Below, in pieces: positions 40,293-49,228 of a DNA stretch of 64,000 nt (positions within the stretch are counted from its first letter, which is position 1; each line of letters begins with the position of its first letter). The stretch is from Candidatus Promineofilum glycogenicum (GTDB taxonomy: Bacteria; Chloroflexota; Anaerolineae; Promineifilales; Promineifilaceae). A model generated the notes under the pieces. It saw only the letters and a program-made list of their open reading frames with translations, was not told the DNA's origin and ran no database searches. A program made the position numbers and the translations under genes. The stretch spans positions 1 to 64,000 of the forward strand of contig JADJHJ010000016.1 of the NCBI GenBank assembly GCA_016707605.1. The letters run 5' to 3'.

Positions 40293-42373
40293 GATCATCA
40301 TTATAGCATAGCTAACACGAGTCGTAGCGCAGCCTGTCAGGCTGTCGCCGCCAGAGTCCTGTGCCGGTTGTGCTACGGCTGCGGCAGAAGCGACGTAATG
40401 CCCTGTGGCCGTGCCATCATCAAACAGCGTATACCCCACCCTCCTCACACTATCAAACAACCCAATCTCCACCCGCCCCCCAGCAGGGATAGGGCCGGGG
40501 ATCGTCACCCGCTCCACGTACACGTCGCCAAGCTCCCACCGATGCCCCCACTGCCCCTGCGCTTCGACGTTGGCGACCAGGTTGCCGGCCGCGTCCAGCA
40601 GGTGATAGCTGGCGGCGACGTACCACAGGCCGCGGTCGGGGTGGAGTTCGTCCACGCGCCAGGCGGTGATGAGTTCCAGCGCGCCGTCGGGCCGTTCGGT
40701 CAGAGTGTAGCCGGCGAAGGTCAGCCCGGCGTCGCTGGGCCAACCGACGAGCGTCTCCACCAGGGCGGGCGCGGCCGTGAGCAGCGGCTGCGTTCGGGCC
40801 AAGCCGAGGCGCTTGCCGTCGTCAAAGGTCAGCGCCGGCTCTTCGCGTAGCCAGGGTTGCAGCCAGGACGGCACGCCCACGTGGCCGTCATAGACGTAGA
40901 CCAGCGGCGCGGCCGAGGGCAGTAGGACGAAGTCGGGGAAGGCCACGCCGCGCACCGGCTGGACGTCGGTGGCGCTTAGGCCACTCAGCAGCGCCTTGTC
41001 GCCCCCGGCGACGATGCGGCGGGGGAAGGGGCCGGCGTCGGCCAGCACTAACTGGCGCAGGGCGTGTCCGGCCTCGGCCGCGGCGGCCAGCGACCAGCCG
41101 TCGAAGTTGGGTTGCGTCGGCTGCCGGGCGACCAGTTCGTTGGCCCGGTAGAGGTCGTGGGCGAAGATGAGGCCGATGAGAGCAAGCAAGAGGAACGCGG
41201 AGAGACGCAGAGAAGACGCAGAGAGACGCAGAGAAAAGAATTCTTCCTCCGCGTCTCTCTGCGTCCCCTCTCTGCGTCTCTTTGCGTTCCTCTTCATCCC
41301 CCACGCCGCCAGCAAGTGCCCGGCCGGCAGGGTCAGCAGCAGGTAATGGGGGTGCACGTCGAACGCGCCTTTGATGCTGGTCAGGAGCAGCGGCGCGCCG
41401 AACCAGACGAGCAATACAATCGCCAGCCGCCGCTCGCGCCCCGGCCGGCGCAACGCCAGAACGGCCCGCGCCAGCCCCGCCAGCAGCGCCAGCGTCAGCA
41501 CGATGACAGCCGCCCACGACAGCGCCGGCCACACCTCCCCGGCCGGGTTGCCCGCGGCGTAAGCCGGGCGGAAGTCGATGCCGTTGACCAGCCGCGCGGC
41601 GTGGCGCAGGCCCACGCCGGAGAAGCCCTGCCAGCCGCCGCTCAGGAAGGAGCCGGCCTTGGTCGTGTTGACCTCGGCGCGGGTCAGCAGGCCGATAGCG
41701 TAGAGCGCCGCCCCGGCCAGAAAGACGGCCAGCGACGCGGCGAACGCCCGGCGCGGCAGGCGGCGGCGGAAGAGCAGCAGCGCGGCCACCGGCAGCAGCG
41801 CCCCCCAGGCGGCCACGTAGGTCTGCGTCAGCAGCGTCAGGGCCACGCCGCCGGCCAGGAAGCGGCGCGGCGATGGCCGGGTTTGTCCTCGACGAATGCC
41901 GGCCACAGCCCCCAGGCGACGACGGCCATGAAGAACGGCACGAGCGACTGCACCCACGTCGTGCGGCTGAAGAAGACGACCCACGGGTTGACGGCGAAGA
42001 GGAAGGCGGCCACCAGCCCGGCGCGGCGGCCGAGCGTCTCCGCCGCCACGCGCCAGACGAACCACGTCGCCGCGCTGTTGAGCAGTAGCACAAACCCCTG
42101 CACCGCCCACGGGCTGCGCCACAGCAGCAGCGGCAGGGCCTGGATGTAAGGCATCAGCGCCGGGTTGTCGAGGAAGACCGATGACGGCTGGCCGATGAGC
42201 GGCCACACGCCGCCGTCGAGCAGCCCCACGGCCTGGAAGGCCGGGTAGCTCTGGTCGTAGCCGTAGCGGATGAGGCCCATCTGCATGAAGCGCAGAACCG
42301 CGCCCAGCAGGACGACGGCCGCCGGCAGGAGCGTGGCGGGGGAGAGGGAGAAGCGGCGATTGAGGCGTTGCAT
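40293..42373 (-). CDS. GT-C type membrane glycosyltransferase-like protein, one frameshift, in-frame repeat, no own stop
   Basis: A large integral membrane protein with about 9-10 hydrophobic segments and a C-terminal soluble domain. The N-terminus (MQRLNRRFSLSPATLLPAAV, RYGYDQSYPAFQAVGLLDGG) carries the early acidic residue expected of PMT/ArnT-like GT-C enzymes using lipid-linked sugars. Near 41872 one base is missing and the chain continues with RFLAGGVALTLLTQTYVAAW. At 41190-41300 a palindrome is read in frame and adds a charged stretch (KRNAKRRREGTQRDAEEE) before FLLLALIGLIFAHDLYRAN. The frame has no stop before the MNT gene; it runs through a GC-rich inverted repeat (about 40313-40372), so the true end is unclear. 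Confidence 0.72.
40300..40308 (-). promoter_or_regulatory. Extended -10 promoter of the MNT-HEPN pair
   Basis: TGCTATAAT on the minus strand, with the MNT start codon 7 nt further, suggests a leaderless transcript. No -35 match is visible. Confidence 0.5.
41190..41300. repeat. Palindrome of GACGCAGAG words inside a coding region (family C')
   Basis: AGGAACGCGGAGAGACGCAG, AGACGCAGAGAGACGCAGAG and, mirrored around GAATTC, CTCTCTGCGTCCCCTCTCTG, CGTCTCTTTGCGTTCCTC. It lies in a cytoplasmic loop of the glycosyltransferase-like protein and keeps the reading frame. Architecture (about three 10-mers per arm) is that of the intergenic families. Confidence 0.85.
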
Positions 42374-42422
42374 CCGGGGCCGATGATAGCCCCGGCGGCG
42401 CGGCGCGGCCAACGACAGAGAC

Positions 42423-42487
42423 GGGATCTGCCCAATCTGCGGCTAATGCCTCTTCAATCTGTGGAATCTGTGTAATCTGTGGTTTCT
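42423..42487. repeat. Right halves of family B and family A
   Basis: GATCTGCCCAATCTGCGGCT (B half) and AATCTGTGGAATCTGTGTAA, TCTGTGGTTTC (A half), with no left arms nearby. The left arm of A occurs on the other side of the following gene, at 43163-43200. Confidence 0.75.
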
Positions 42488-42495
42488 ATTTCTTC

Positions 42496-43149
42496 TTAAG
42501 CCATTGATGCCGCTGGCATAGTGACCGGAGCGGTCTCGCGGCGCAGTTCGCGGCCTAGCCATAGCCAGAAGATGGGGCCGACGATGACCGAAGTCAGCCC
42601 GCCGGAAAGCAGGATGAGCGTCTGCGCCCCGGCGGCGGTGGCGAAGTAGAGCGTGACCAGCAGCCCGGCATTGACCACGGCCAGGGTGCCCAGCGTCCGG
42701 GGCAGCCGCCCGCCGTCGATGATGATCAGCCCCGTCACCAGCGAGGCCAGGCCGATGACGCCGAACGTGGCCACGCCGGCCGGGTCGACCGGTGAGGGGG
42801 CCATGCGCACCAGCTCGATGGCCGCGCGTTGCGACTGGCCGGCCGAGTTCAGCGTCGCCAGCACCAACGCCTGCCACGCGCCGTGGGCCAGCGTGGCGAA
42901 GCTGCTGAACAGCCCCAGCACCAGCCCCCACAGGGCAAACCCCTCCGACGACGGCCGCAGCCGCAGGTAGAGGGCCACGAAGGCGGCGCTGCTGAAGATG
43001 CCGCTGACGGCCAGGATGATCCAACTCCCCAGCGCGCCCACCGCTTCGGCCCGCGGCGTAATGACCAGGAAGAAGATCGCGTACAGAATCGACAGCGCGC
43101 CGACGATCATGGCGCTCAGACCACCGAAACGAGCGTAGGACTGGTTCAT
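42496..43149 (-). CDS. Six-to-seven-helix membrane protein, DUF4386-like
   Basis: A 217-residue integral membrane protein with about six hydrophobic helices and no catalytic motif. The N-terminus YARFGGLSAMIVGALSILYA and the layout resemble DUF4386-type proteins, an uncharacterised family; the match is by impression only. The stop TAA is 9 nt from the A-family half at 42423-42487 and the start is 14 nt from the opposite half at 43163-43200, so the gene is bracketed by the two halves of one palindrome type. Function unknown. Confidence 0.65.
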   Translation of the reverse strand: MNQSYARFGGLSAMIVGALSILYAIFFLVITPRAEAVGALGSWIILAVSGIFSSAAFVALYLRLRPSSEGFALWGLVLGLFSSFATLAHGAWQALVLATLNSAGQSQRAAIELVRMAPSPVDPAGVATFGVIGLASLVTGLIIIDGGRLPRTLGTLAVVNAGLLVTLYFATAAGAQTLILLSGGLTSVIVGPIFWLWLGRELRRETAPVTMPAASMA

Positions 43150-43162
43150 GTTTCTCTCCTGT

Positions 43163-43200
43163 AAGAAGTAACCACAGATTTCACAGATTCCACAGATTTA
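43163..43200. repeat. Left half of family A
   Basis: AAGAAGTAACCACAGATTTC, ACAGATTCCACAGATT without a right arm. It lies just upstream of the DUF4386-like gene. Confidence 0.75.
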
Positions 43201-43210
43201 CACTTTCCGT

Positions 43211-43255
43211 CTGACTGATCTACTGACCTACTGACCTACTAACTACTGACCCACC
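43211..43255. repeat. Short tandem repeat CTGACCTA type
   Basis: Four to five copies of a CTACTGACC word, similar to 2557-2586. It runs into the 3' end of the next gene (43243), encoding part of its stop region. Confidence 0.55.
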
Positions 43256-43875
43256 GGCCGCAGCGCAAAATAAGCCACCATCGACCACGCCCCCCAATAC
43301 CAGCGCACGTAGGCCTTGCCCAGGTAGTAGCCGTCGGCCACCTGCACCAGTTCGTCGAGCACGCGGCGGACGGTGACGAACAGCCGCGGGTTGGCCGGCA
43401 GGTCGTAATCCAGCCGCAGCACCTCCAGTTCGGCGTCCTGCCGCGACGGGCCGACGCTGGTGCGGAAGTCGAAAGCGCGATAGGTCGTCGGGCCGTCGTC
43501 GCGGTAGCGGCGGTGGAAGGGCCACAGCACGCGGGCCGGCGCGTAGGAATCGCGGCTGAAGACGTTGTCGCCGCGCTGGTGGGCGGCGTCGAACACCTTG
43601 CCCTGCCACGGCAGCCAGCGGTCGGTCAGCCCGCCCAGCAGCCCGCTCAGCCCCGGAGCCACGTCGAGGGCCACCAGTTCGCCCATGTGCCGGCCGTCCG
43701 GCGCGGGGCGCGGCGCGCGGCCGCAGCGGAAGATGTCGTCCAGCGCGGCCAGCCCGGCGGCGCGGTCGCTGCGCAGGCGGCGTTGCGCGGCGCGGATGTA
43801 GGTCTCGGCCGCTTCCATCTCCACGTCACACGACTGGCTAACGTCGAACGGTTGGGTCAGGATTTGCTCGTTCAC
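43243..43875 (-). CDS. Uncharacterised protein (210 aa), third gene of the murJ operon
   Basis: No family recognised. A soluble alpha/beta protein without signal peptide. An early helical part (MEAAETYIRAAQRRLRSDRA) and a later part with RWLPWQGKVFDAAHQRGDNV and VLWPFHRRYRDDGPTTYRAF suggest a conserved Trp/Arg-rich core. GTG 43875 overlaps the stop of the upstream gene (GTGA) and has GGAGG in front, so translational coupling is likely. Together with the next gene and murJ it forms a three-gene operon; a role connected to the envelope is only inferred from that. Confidence 0.7.
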   Translation of the reverse strand: MNEQILTQPFDVSQSCDVEMEAAETYIRAAQRRLRSDRAAGLAALDDIFRCGRAPRPAPDGRHMGELVALDVAPGLSGLLGGLTDRWLPWQGKVFDAAHQRGDNVFSRDSYAPARVLWPFHRRYRDDGPTTYRAFDFRTSVGPSRQDAELEVLRLDYDLPANPRLFVTVRRVLDELVQVADGYYLGKAYVRWYWGAWSMVAYFALRPVGQ

Positions 43876-44522
43876 GTGGCTGCCTCCAGTTGGGCTGTGG
43901 GTTGGCGGTCGATAATAGTGAGGATGGCGCGGTAGGTGCGTTGCAGGTGGGCCTCCACCAGCGTCCAGTCGGCGGCCACGTCGGTTGAGTAGCCGCCGCT
44001 GATGCGATCCACAGCCACGGCGGCCAGGGCGCGCCACTCGGCCGACGGGCGCATGATCTCGGTCGTGCTGTCGAACAGCGCCGCGTGGAGGTGGGCGAAG
44101 GCGGCGGTCATCGGCTCGATGGCCCGCAACGTCTCCGCGTCGGCCAGCGCCGCGGCCGGTGGGTTGGCCTTGCGGGCGATGGCCAGCCGGCGGTGGACGA
44201 CCCAGTAGTCGAGTTCGCGCTCGGCCAGCGTCGCCGCGTCGGCGGCCGTGCCCAGCGCGGCCCGCACGCGGCGGTAGTAGGCCAGCAGATGCCGCCGCGC
44301 CGCATCCACGTCGCTGCCCTCCAGCGGGGCGAAGGCGATGGCCGCCCGGCTGGCGCTGATCGTCGCCAGCAGCGCGCCGGCGGGCGACAGGCCGAACTGC
44401 TCGCGGTGGGCGGCCACCAGCACGCGGGCCATAGCCAGCCAGCGGCGGTCGTAGTAGGCCCGCCACGACTCGGTTTCCAGGCGAGCGACGCGGTCGGGGT
44501 CGAAATGAAGGGGACGGATCAT
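43872..44522 (-). CDS. Uncharacterised helical protein (216 aa), second gene of the murJ operon
   Basis: No family recognised. All-helical by composition, with Ala-rich heptad-like stretches (LDYWVVHRRLAIARKA, TAAFAHLHAALFDSTT) and no membrane segment. ATG 44522 overlaps the murJ stop (ATGA), and its own stop overlaps the next start (GTGA). The length and compactness suggest a helical bundle. Its tight coupling to murJ and the following gene is the only functional clue. Confidence 0.7.
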   Translation of the reverse strand: MIRPLHFDPDRVARLETESWRAYYDRRWLAMARVLVAAHREQFGLSPAGALLATISASRAAIAFAPLEGSDVDAARRHLLAYYRRVRAALGTAADAATLAERELDYWVVHRRLAIARKANPPAAALADAETLRAIEPMTAAFAHLHAALFDSTTEIMRPSAEWRALAAVAVDRISGGYSTDVAADWTLVEAHLQRTYRAILTIIDRQPTAQLEAAT

Positions 44523-46102
44523 GATGTCACCTCGTTGGATAAGACGGCGGGCGGGACATCCGGGCCGGGGCGGGCGAGCTTGCGCCACAGCACCGCGCCC
44601 AGCGCCAGCGTCTCCAGCGTGCTGGTCAGGGCGAAGGCGGCCGGGATGGCGACGACGCCCAGGGGCCGCAGCAGGACGGCGATGAGGACGATGCGGCCGA
44701 TGAGCTGGCCGGAGTTGGTCAGCAGCGGCGTGCGCGTGTCGCGCAGGGCGATCAGGCCGCGGGTGATGACCTCGGTGGCGATGTAGGCCGGCAGGGCCAC
44801 GGCGTAGACGACCAGCACGCGGTAGGTGAGGTCGCCGGCGGCGGCGTCGAACGCGCCGCGCTCGAACAAGATGCGGATGACCAGCCGCCCCAGCAGCAGC
44901 AGCCCGGCCACCGCGCCCAGGGCCAGGGCCACGGCCGCGGCCAGCGCCGTCGCCTGCGTGCGGCGCAGTTGCCGCCAGTCGCCGGCCTCGGCGTGGGCAG
45001 TCAGGCGCGGGAAGGCCGCCTGGCCGACCGCCTGGCCCAGCAGGGCAATGGGCAGGCCGACCAGCAGGAAGGCGTTGTAGAGCGCGGCCAGCCCGGCGGC
45101 TTGTGGGGCGCGGGTGGCAAAGGAGGTGTCGACGATGAAGCCGGAGTAGTTGACGCCGACCGACAGGCCGTTGGGGATGAGCAGACGAACGACCTCGCGC
45201 AGCCGGGTGTCGCGCGGGTTGAAGGCCAGGGAGATACGCCCGCCGCGCTCGCGCAGGCCGGGCGAGAGAATGAGCACTTGTAGCAGCGCGCCACCGATGA
45301 CGCCCAGCGTCGGGCCGAGGATGCCCAGGCCGGGGATGAGGCCGCTGGCGATGATGCCGGCGATGAGGGCGACGTTGTGGCTGACGACCGACAGGGCCGT
45401 GGGCAGGAAGCGGTTGCGGCTGTTGAGCACGGCCGTGGCCACGCTGCCCACGGCCAGCACCAGCGGCTGGGCCAGCATGATGCGCGTCAGGGTGACGGTC
45501 AGGCGGCTGGTGGCGGCGTCGAAGCCGGGGGCCAGCAGGTTCTCGACGAAGAAGGGGGTGAACAGGCCGACGATGACGATGACCGCGGCCATGAAGGCCA
45601 GCAGCGCCGTCAGCACCAGCCCGACCAGCCGCCAGGCGGCGGCCTCGCCGTCCTTCTGCCGCGCGCTCAGCAGCACCGGGATCATGGCGCTGGACAGCGC
45701 GCCGCCGGCCACGAGGCTGAACAGCGTGTCGGGCAGGCGGAAGGCGGCGTAGTAGGCGTTGGCCTCGGCGCTGACGCCGAATTGGGCGTTGAATAGCACC
45801 TGGCGCACCGCCCCCAGCGCGGCTGAGGTGAAGAAGGAGGCCATGAGGATGAAGCTGGCCTCGGCGATGCCGAACTCGCGGTTGAACAGGCCGCGCAAAC
45901 CGCCGGCGGGCCGGCGCGGGCGGATGACTTGCGTCCAGCGACGGAGCGCCGCCGGGGCGGTGCGCATTGGCTCCAGAATGTCGGCCGCCAGCGGGAAGCC
46001 CATCCACGCGCTCTGGGCCAGAGCGGTGATGCCGCCGAGGCGGATGCGGCGCGGGCCGGGCGGCGCGGGCGGCGAACCGGGCAGAGGCGCGGAAAGCGTC
46101 AC
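44519..46102 (-). CDS. murJ: MurJ/MviN-family lipid flippase
   Basis: A 527-residue membrane protein with about 14 hydrophobic segments of the MOP/MviN type. The signature first helix and loop are EASFILMASFFTSAALGAVR with FNAQFGVSAEANAYYAAFRL, the position of the conserved Arg and Asp/Glu of MurJ. FLPTALSVVSHNVALI and GLIPGLGILGPTLGVIGGAL follow. GTG 46102 is chosen with AGGAG 6 nt upstream. The N-terminal extension of about 70 residues before the first helix is longer than usual. MurJ moves lipid II across the membrane; in this phylum the exact lipid is uncertain. Confidence 0.85.
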   Translation of the reverse strand: MTLSAPLPGSPPAPPGPRRIRLGGITALAQSAWMGFPLAADILEPMRTAPAALRRWTQVIRPRRPAGGLRGLFNREFGIAEASFILMASFFTSAALGAVRQVLFNAQFGVSAEANAYYAAFRLPDTLFSLVAGGALSSAMIPVLLSARQKDGEAAAWRLVGLVLTALLAFMAAVIVIVGLFTPFFVENLLAPGFDAATSRLTVTLTRIMLAQPLVLAVGSVATAVLNSRNRFLPTALSVVSHNVALIAGIIASGLIPGLGILGPTLGVIGGALLQVLILSPGLRERGGRISLAFNPRDTRLREVVRLLIPNGLSVGVNYSGFIVDTSFATRAPQAAGLAALYNAFLLVGLPIALLGQAVGQAAFPRLTAHAEAGDWRQLRRTQATALAAAVALALGAVAGLLLLGRLVIRILFERGAFDAAAGDLTYRVLVVYAVALPAYIATEVITRGLIALRDTRTPLLTNSGQLIGRIVLIAVLLRPLGVVAIPAAFALTSTLETLALGAVLWRKLARPGPDVPPAVLSNEVTS

Positions 46103-46265
46103 GGACAACTCCTGTGGCGACCCGCCCGGCTGCGAACGGCGGCAGGTCGTGCTCGATTAAGATGATATGGAGCCTAGGATAATGGCACGGCGGCGCGACC
46201 GACAGACCATCCATTGTTCAATTGCTGCTCAGTTTGCCGGGCGAGGAAGAGGGCACGCTAAGGCA

Positions 46266-46293
46266 TTGACATTTTGGCGCAGATGGCGACAAT
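46266..46293 (+). promoter_or_regulatory. Promoter of the STAND-like ATPase gene
   Basis: TTGACA (46266-46271), 16 nt, GACAAT (46288-46293). About 45 nt upstream of the start codon. Confidence 0.5.
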
Positions 46294-46337
46294 TCCCTCT
46301 CAGACGGCTACAGTGAGGGGACGCCGAGGATAGGGCG

Positions 46338-48429
46338 ATGGCCGGTTTATCGCTGCAACAGCGGTTGGAACAGGCGCGACGGCGGCAATTTGTCGGCCGC
46401 GTCTCTGAACGTGACCGCCTGCGGGCGGCGTTGAGTGAGCCGGAACTGCCCTTCTTCGTCCTCTACGTCTTCGGCCCCGGCGGCATCGGCAAAACCAGTC
46501 TGCTACGCGAGTTCGGCTACATCGCCGCTGAGTTGGGCGTGGCCAGCGTCCGCCTCGACGGCCGCCACATCGAAGCCGCGCCCGACTTCTTCCTGGCCGC
46601 GTTGGGCCAGGCGCTTCACCTGCCGGCCGACGCCGACCCGCTGGCCCACCTGGCCGGCCGCGGCGAGCGGCTGCTGTTGCTGGTCGATACCTACGAGTTG
46701 CTGACGCCCATCGACGGCTGGCTGCGCGAGCAGTTCCTGCCCGCCTTGTCGGGCAACGTCCTGGCCGTCCTGGCCGGCCGCCAGCCGCCGGCCGCGCCGT
46801 GGCGCACCGACGCCGGCTGGCAGACGATGATGCGCATCCTGCCCCTGCGCAACCTCAACCCGTCCGACGGCCGCGCCTTCCTGCAAGGGCGCGGCGTCCC
46901 CGACGGAGCAGATCGACCACGTCCTCGACTTCACCCACGGCCACGCCCTGGCCCTGTCGCTGGTGGCCGACTTCTTCGAGCAGAACCCGGAGGCGGAGTT
47001 CCGCCCCGAAGCCGCGCCCGACGTCATCAAGACGCTGCTGGAGGAGTTTGTGCAGCAAGTGCCCAGCCCGGCTCACCGCGTGGCGCTGGAGGCCTGCGCC
47101 CTGGCGCGTCTGATGACCGAGTCGCTGCTGGCGACGATGCTGCGCCAGCCAGACGCCCACGACCTGTTCGACTGGCTGCGTGGCCTGTCGTTCATCGAGG
47201 CCGACCGGCGCGGCATCTTCCCCCACGACCTGGCCCGCGAGGCGCTATGCGCCGATCTGAAGTGGCGCGACCCCGACGGCTATGCCGAACTCCACAACCG
47301 CGCCCGCGCCTACTACATGCAGCGCGTCTCCCACGGCGTAGGGCCGGATCAGCGCCGGCTGTTGGCCGACTACATCTACCTCCACCGCGACAACCCATCA
47401 GTGCGGCCGTTCTTCCTGTGGCAAGAGTCGGGCACGGTCTTCACCGACGGCCTGCGCGCCGACGACGTGGAGGAGGTGGCCGAGATGGTCGCCCGGCACG
47501 AGGGGGCGGAGTCGGCAGCGCTGGCCGCTCACTGGCTGGCCCGCCAGCCGGAGGGCTTCCGCGTGCTGCGCGAGGCGGGCGGCGAGCCGGTGGGCTTCCT
47601 CAACTGCGTGCGGCTGGAGGGGACGACGGCCGCCGACCGTGACACCGACCCGGCCATGCGCGCCGTCTGGCCGGTGCTGATTCGCAATCCGCTGCGCGGC
47701 GGCGAGACGGCGTCGTACTTCCGCTTCTGGATGGCCCGCGAGACGTACCAGAGTGTGTCGCCGGAGCATACGCGGCTGGTGCTCAACATGATGCAGCACT
47801 ACCTCGTCACGCCGGGGCTGGCCCTGTCCTTTGTCGTTCTGGCCGACCCGGAGTTCTGGCGGCCGGCGTTCGAGTACGCCGACATGGCGCGCTTCACCGA
47901 GGCCGACTTCACCGTCGGCGGGCGGCGCTACGGCATCTATGGCCATGACTGGCGCACCACGCCGCCGTCGGCCTGGCTGGAACTCATGGCCGAGCGCGAA
48001 CTGAACATGGGCGCGCCGGCCACGCGCCCGGCGGCCGAGCCGCTCATCGTCCTCAGCGACGCCGACTTCGCCACCGCCGTCCGCGACGCGCTGCGCGACT
48101 TCACCGACACGGCGGCGCTGGCGGCCAACCCGCTGCTTCGTTCGCGGCTGGTGCTGGGGCAGACGGGCGGCGACGCGGCCACGGCGGCCCGCGTGGCCGC
48201 GTTGCGCAAGCTGCTGCGCGAGACGGCCGAGGGGCTGCAGGCGTCGCCCAAGCTGGTCAAGTTCTACCGCGCCTTGCATCACACCTATCTGCAACCGGCG
48301 GCGACGCAGGAGCAGGCGGCCGAGGTGCTCGACCTGCCCTTCAGCACCTACCGCCGCCACCTGCGCTCCGGCATCGAAGAGTTGACCGGCCGCCTCTGGT
48401 TGCGCGAGATTGGCAACCTCGAAGCATAA
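46338..48429 (+). CDS. STAND-like AAA ATPase with C-terminal winged helix, one frameshift
   Basis: A regulatory-type P-loop ATPase of about 695 residues after repair. The N-terminal NTPase has FVGRVSERDRLRAAL, Walker A FGPGGIGKTSLLREFG and Walker B LLLLVDTYELL. At 46902 one extra G shifts the frame; without it the chain reads GVPTEQIDHVLDFTHGHAL and continues to the end. The middle part is helical, with a GNAT-like stretch (GGEPVGFLNCVRLEG) not clearly assigned. The C-terminus LDLPFSTYRRHLRSGIEELT resembles a helix-turn-helix. Such proteins act as signal-dependent transcription regulators or effectors. Ligand and targets unknown. Confidence 0.78.
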
Positions 48430-48434
48430 GAGAA

Positions 48435-48572
48435 GAAACCACAGATTACGCAGATTTCACAGATTAAGAATATCGATCCGCAGATTAGGCAGATTGGGCA
48501 GATTTTTGGAAGAAGAAATCGATTTCTTCTTCCGAAAATCTGCCTAATCTGCCTAATCTGCGGATGATTCCT
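48435..48572. repeat. Family A left half followed by complete family B
   Basis: GAAACCACAGATTACGCAGA is the A half. B follows, GATCCGCAGATTAGGCAGAT to TGCCTAATCTGCGGAT, with inner GAAGAAGAAATC/GATTTCTTCTTC. No right A arm is present. It starts 5 nt after the ATPase stop and ends 2 nt before the next gene's stop on the opposite strand. Confidence 0.85.
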
Positions 48573-48574
48573 TC

Positions 48575-49021
48575 TTAACGATAGGCATTGTCGGGGCGGG
48601 CGGTTAGCAGGTAGTACGCCTGGCCCGCCACGAAGAGCACCTGCACCCCGACGGCCGCCGGCAGCAGCCACGGCGACGGCAGGGGGATGCCGACGATGAA
48701 GATCTCGTACAGGATCGACAGCCCGGCCAGCAGATGGGTGATGATGCTGATCGTCAGCGCCTCGCGGGCGCGCGACGGCCGCCGCGAGGCAACCCACACG
48801 GTCAACGACAGTCCGATGAGCGCCGAGCCGAGCACCAGGGCGTAGACGCGTGTCTCCGGCGCGGGGGCCGGCCAACCCAGCGCGGTCAGCACGCCGGTCA
48901 GATTCAGTTGCAGCAACAGCCCGGCCAACAGGTTGAAGACGGCGTCGGCGCGCATCACCCGGCGCACGGCGTTCTCGCTCATGCCCGACCGCTTGCTCAA
49001 AACGACGGAATGGTCACTCAT
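48575..49021 (-). CDS. Four-helix membrane protein of unknown function
   Basis: A 148-residue protein with four hydrophobic segments (AVFNLLAGLLLQLNLTGVLT, YALVLGSALIGLSLTVWVAS, ISIITHLLAGLSILYEIFIV, WLLPAAVGVQVLFVAGQAYY). ATG 49021 follows GGAGG. No catalytic motif is visible and I do not recognise the family; it resembles the many small four-helix membrane proteins of Chloroflexota. It diverges from galT across an intergenic region with a family F palindrome. Confidence 0.7.
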   Translation of the reverse strand: MSDHSVVLSKRSGMSENAVRRVMRADAVFNLLAGLLLQLNLTGVLTALGWPAPAPETRVYALVLGSALIGLSLTVWVASRRPSRAREALTISIITHLLAGLSILYEIFIVGIPLPSPWLLPAAVGVQVLFVAGQAYYLLTARPDNAYR

Positions 49022-49133
49022 GGTATACCTCCTGCGCAAAACATTAGTGTCTCAATCTGATCGCCATGATACCGGCCATCACCGTTCCATTTACAGACCA
49101 AACACTGTTCAAACAGCGTCCAACTGTGGCACA

Positions 49134-49188
49134 GGATTCTTATCCTGTGTCCTCTTCGGCTGCACAGGATAAGAATCCTGTGCCACAG
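49134..49188. repeat. Palindromic repeat family F, second copy
   Basis: CTGTGGCACAGGATTCTTAT and the inverse ATAAGAATCCTGTGCCACAG. It differs from the copy at 37536-37621 by compensating changes on both arms (GGTTTCTTAACC versus GGATTCTTATCC), so pairing is conserved. Confidence 0.85.
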
Positions 49189-49192
49189 AAGG

Positions 49193-49220
49193 TTGTCGCG
49201 TCCCCACTTCCTGCTAAGAT
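49193..49220 (+). promoter_or_regulatory. galT promoter
   Basis: TTGTCG (49193-49198), 16 nt, TAAGAT (49215-49220). The start codon lies 8 nt after the -10 box, so a leaderless transcript is likely. Confidence 0.5.
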
Positions 49221-49228
49221 CGCCCGCC

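Noticed and set aside
39972..42206. Genuine glycosyltransferase-nucleotidyltransferase fusion protein
   Set aside because: The junction is repeat DNA, the MNT part has its own promoter-like box and overlaps HEPN in the usual toxin-antitoxin layout, so a lost stop codon is more likely.
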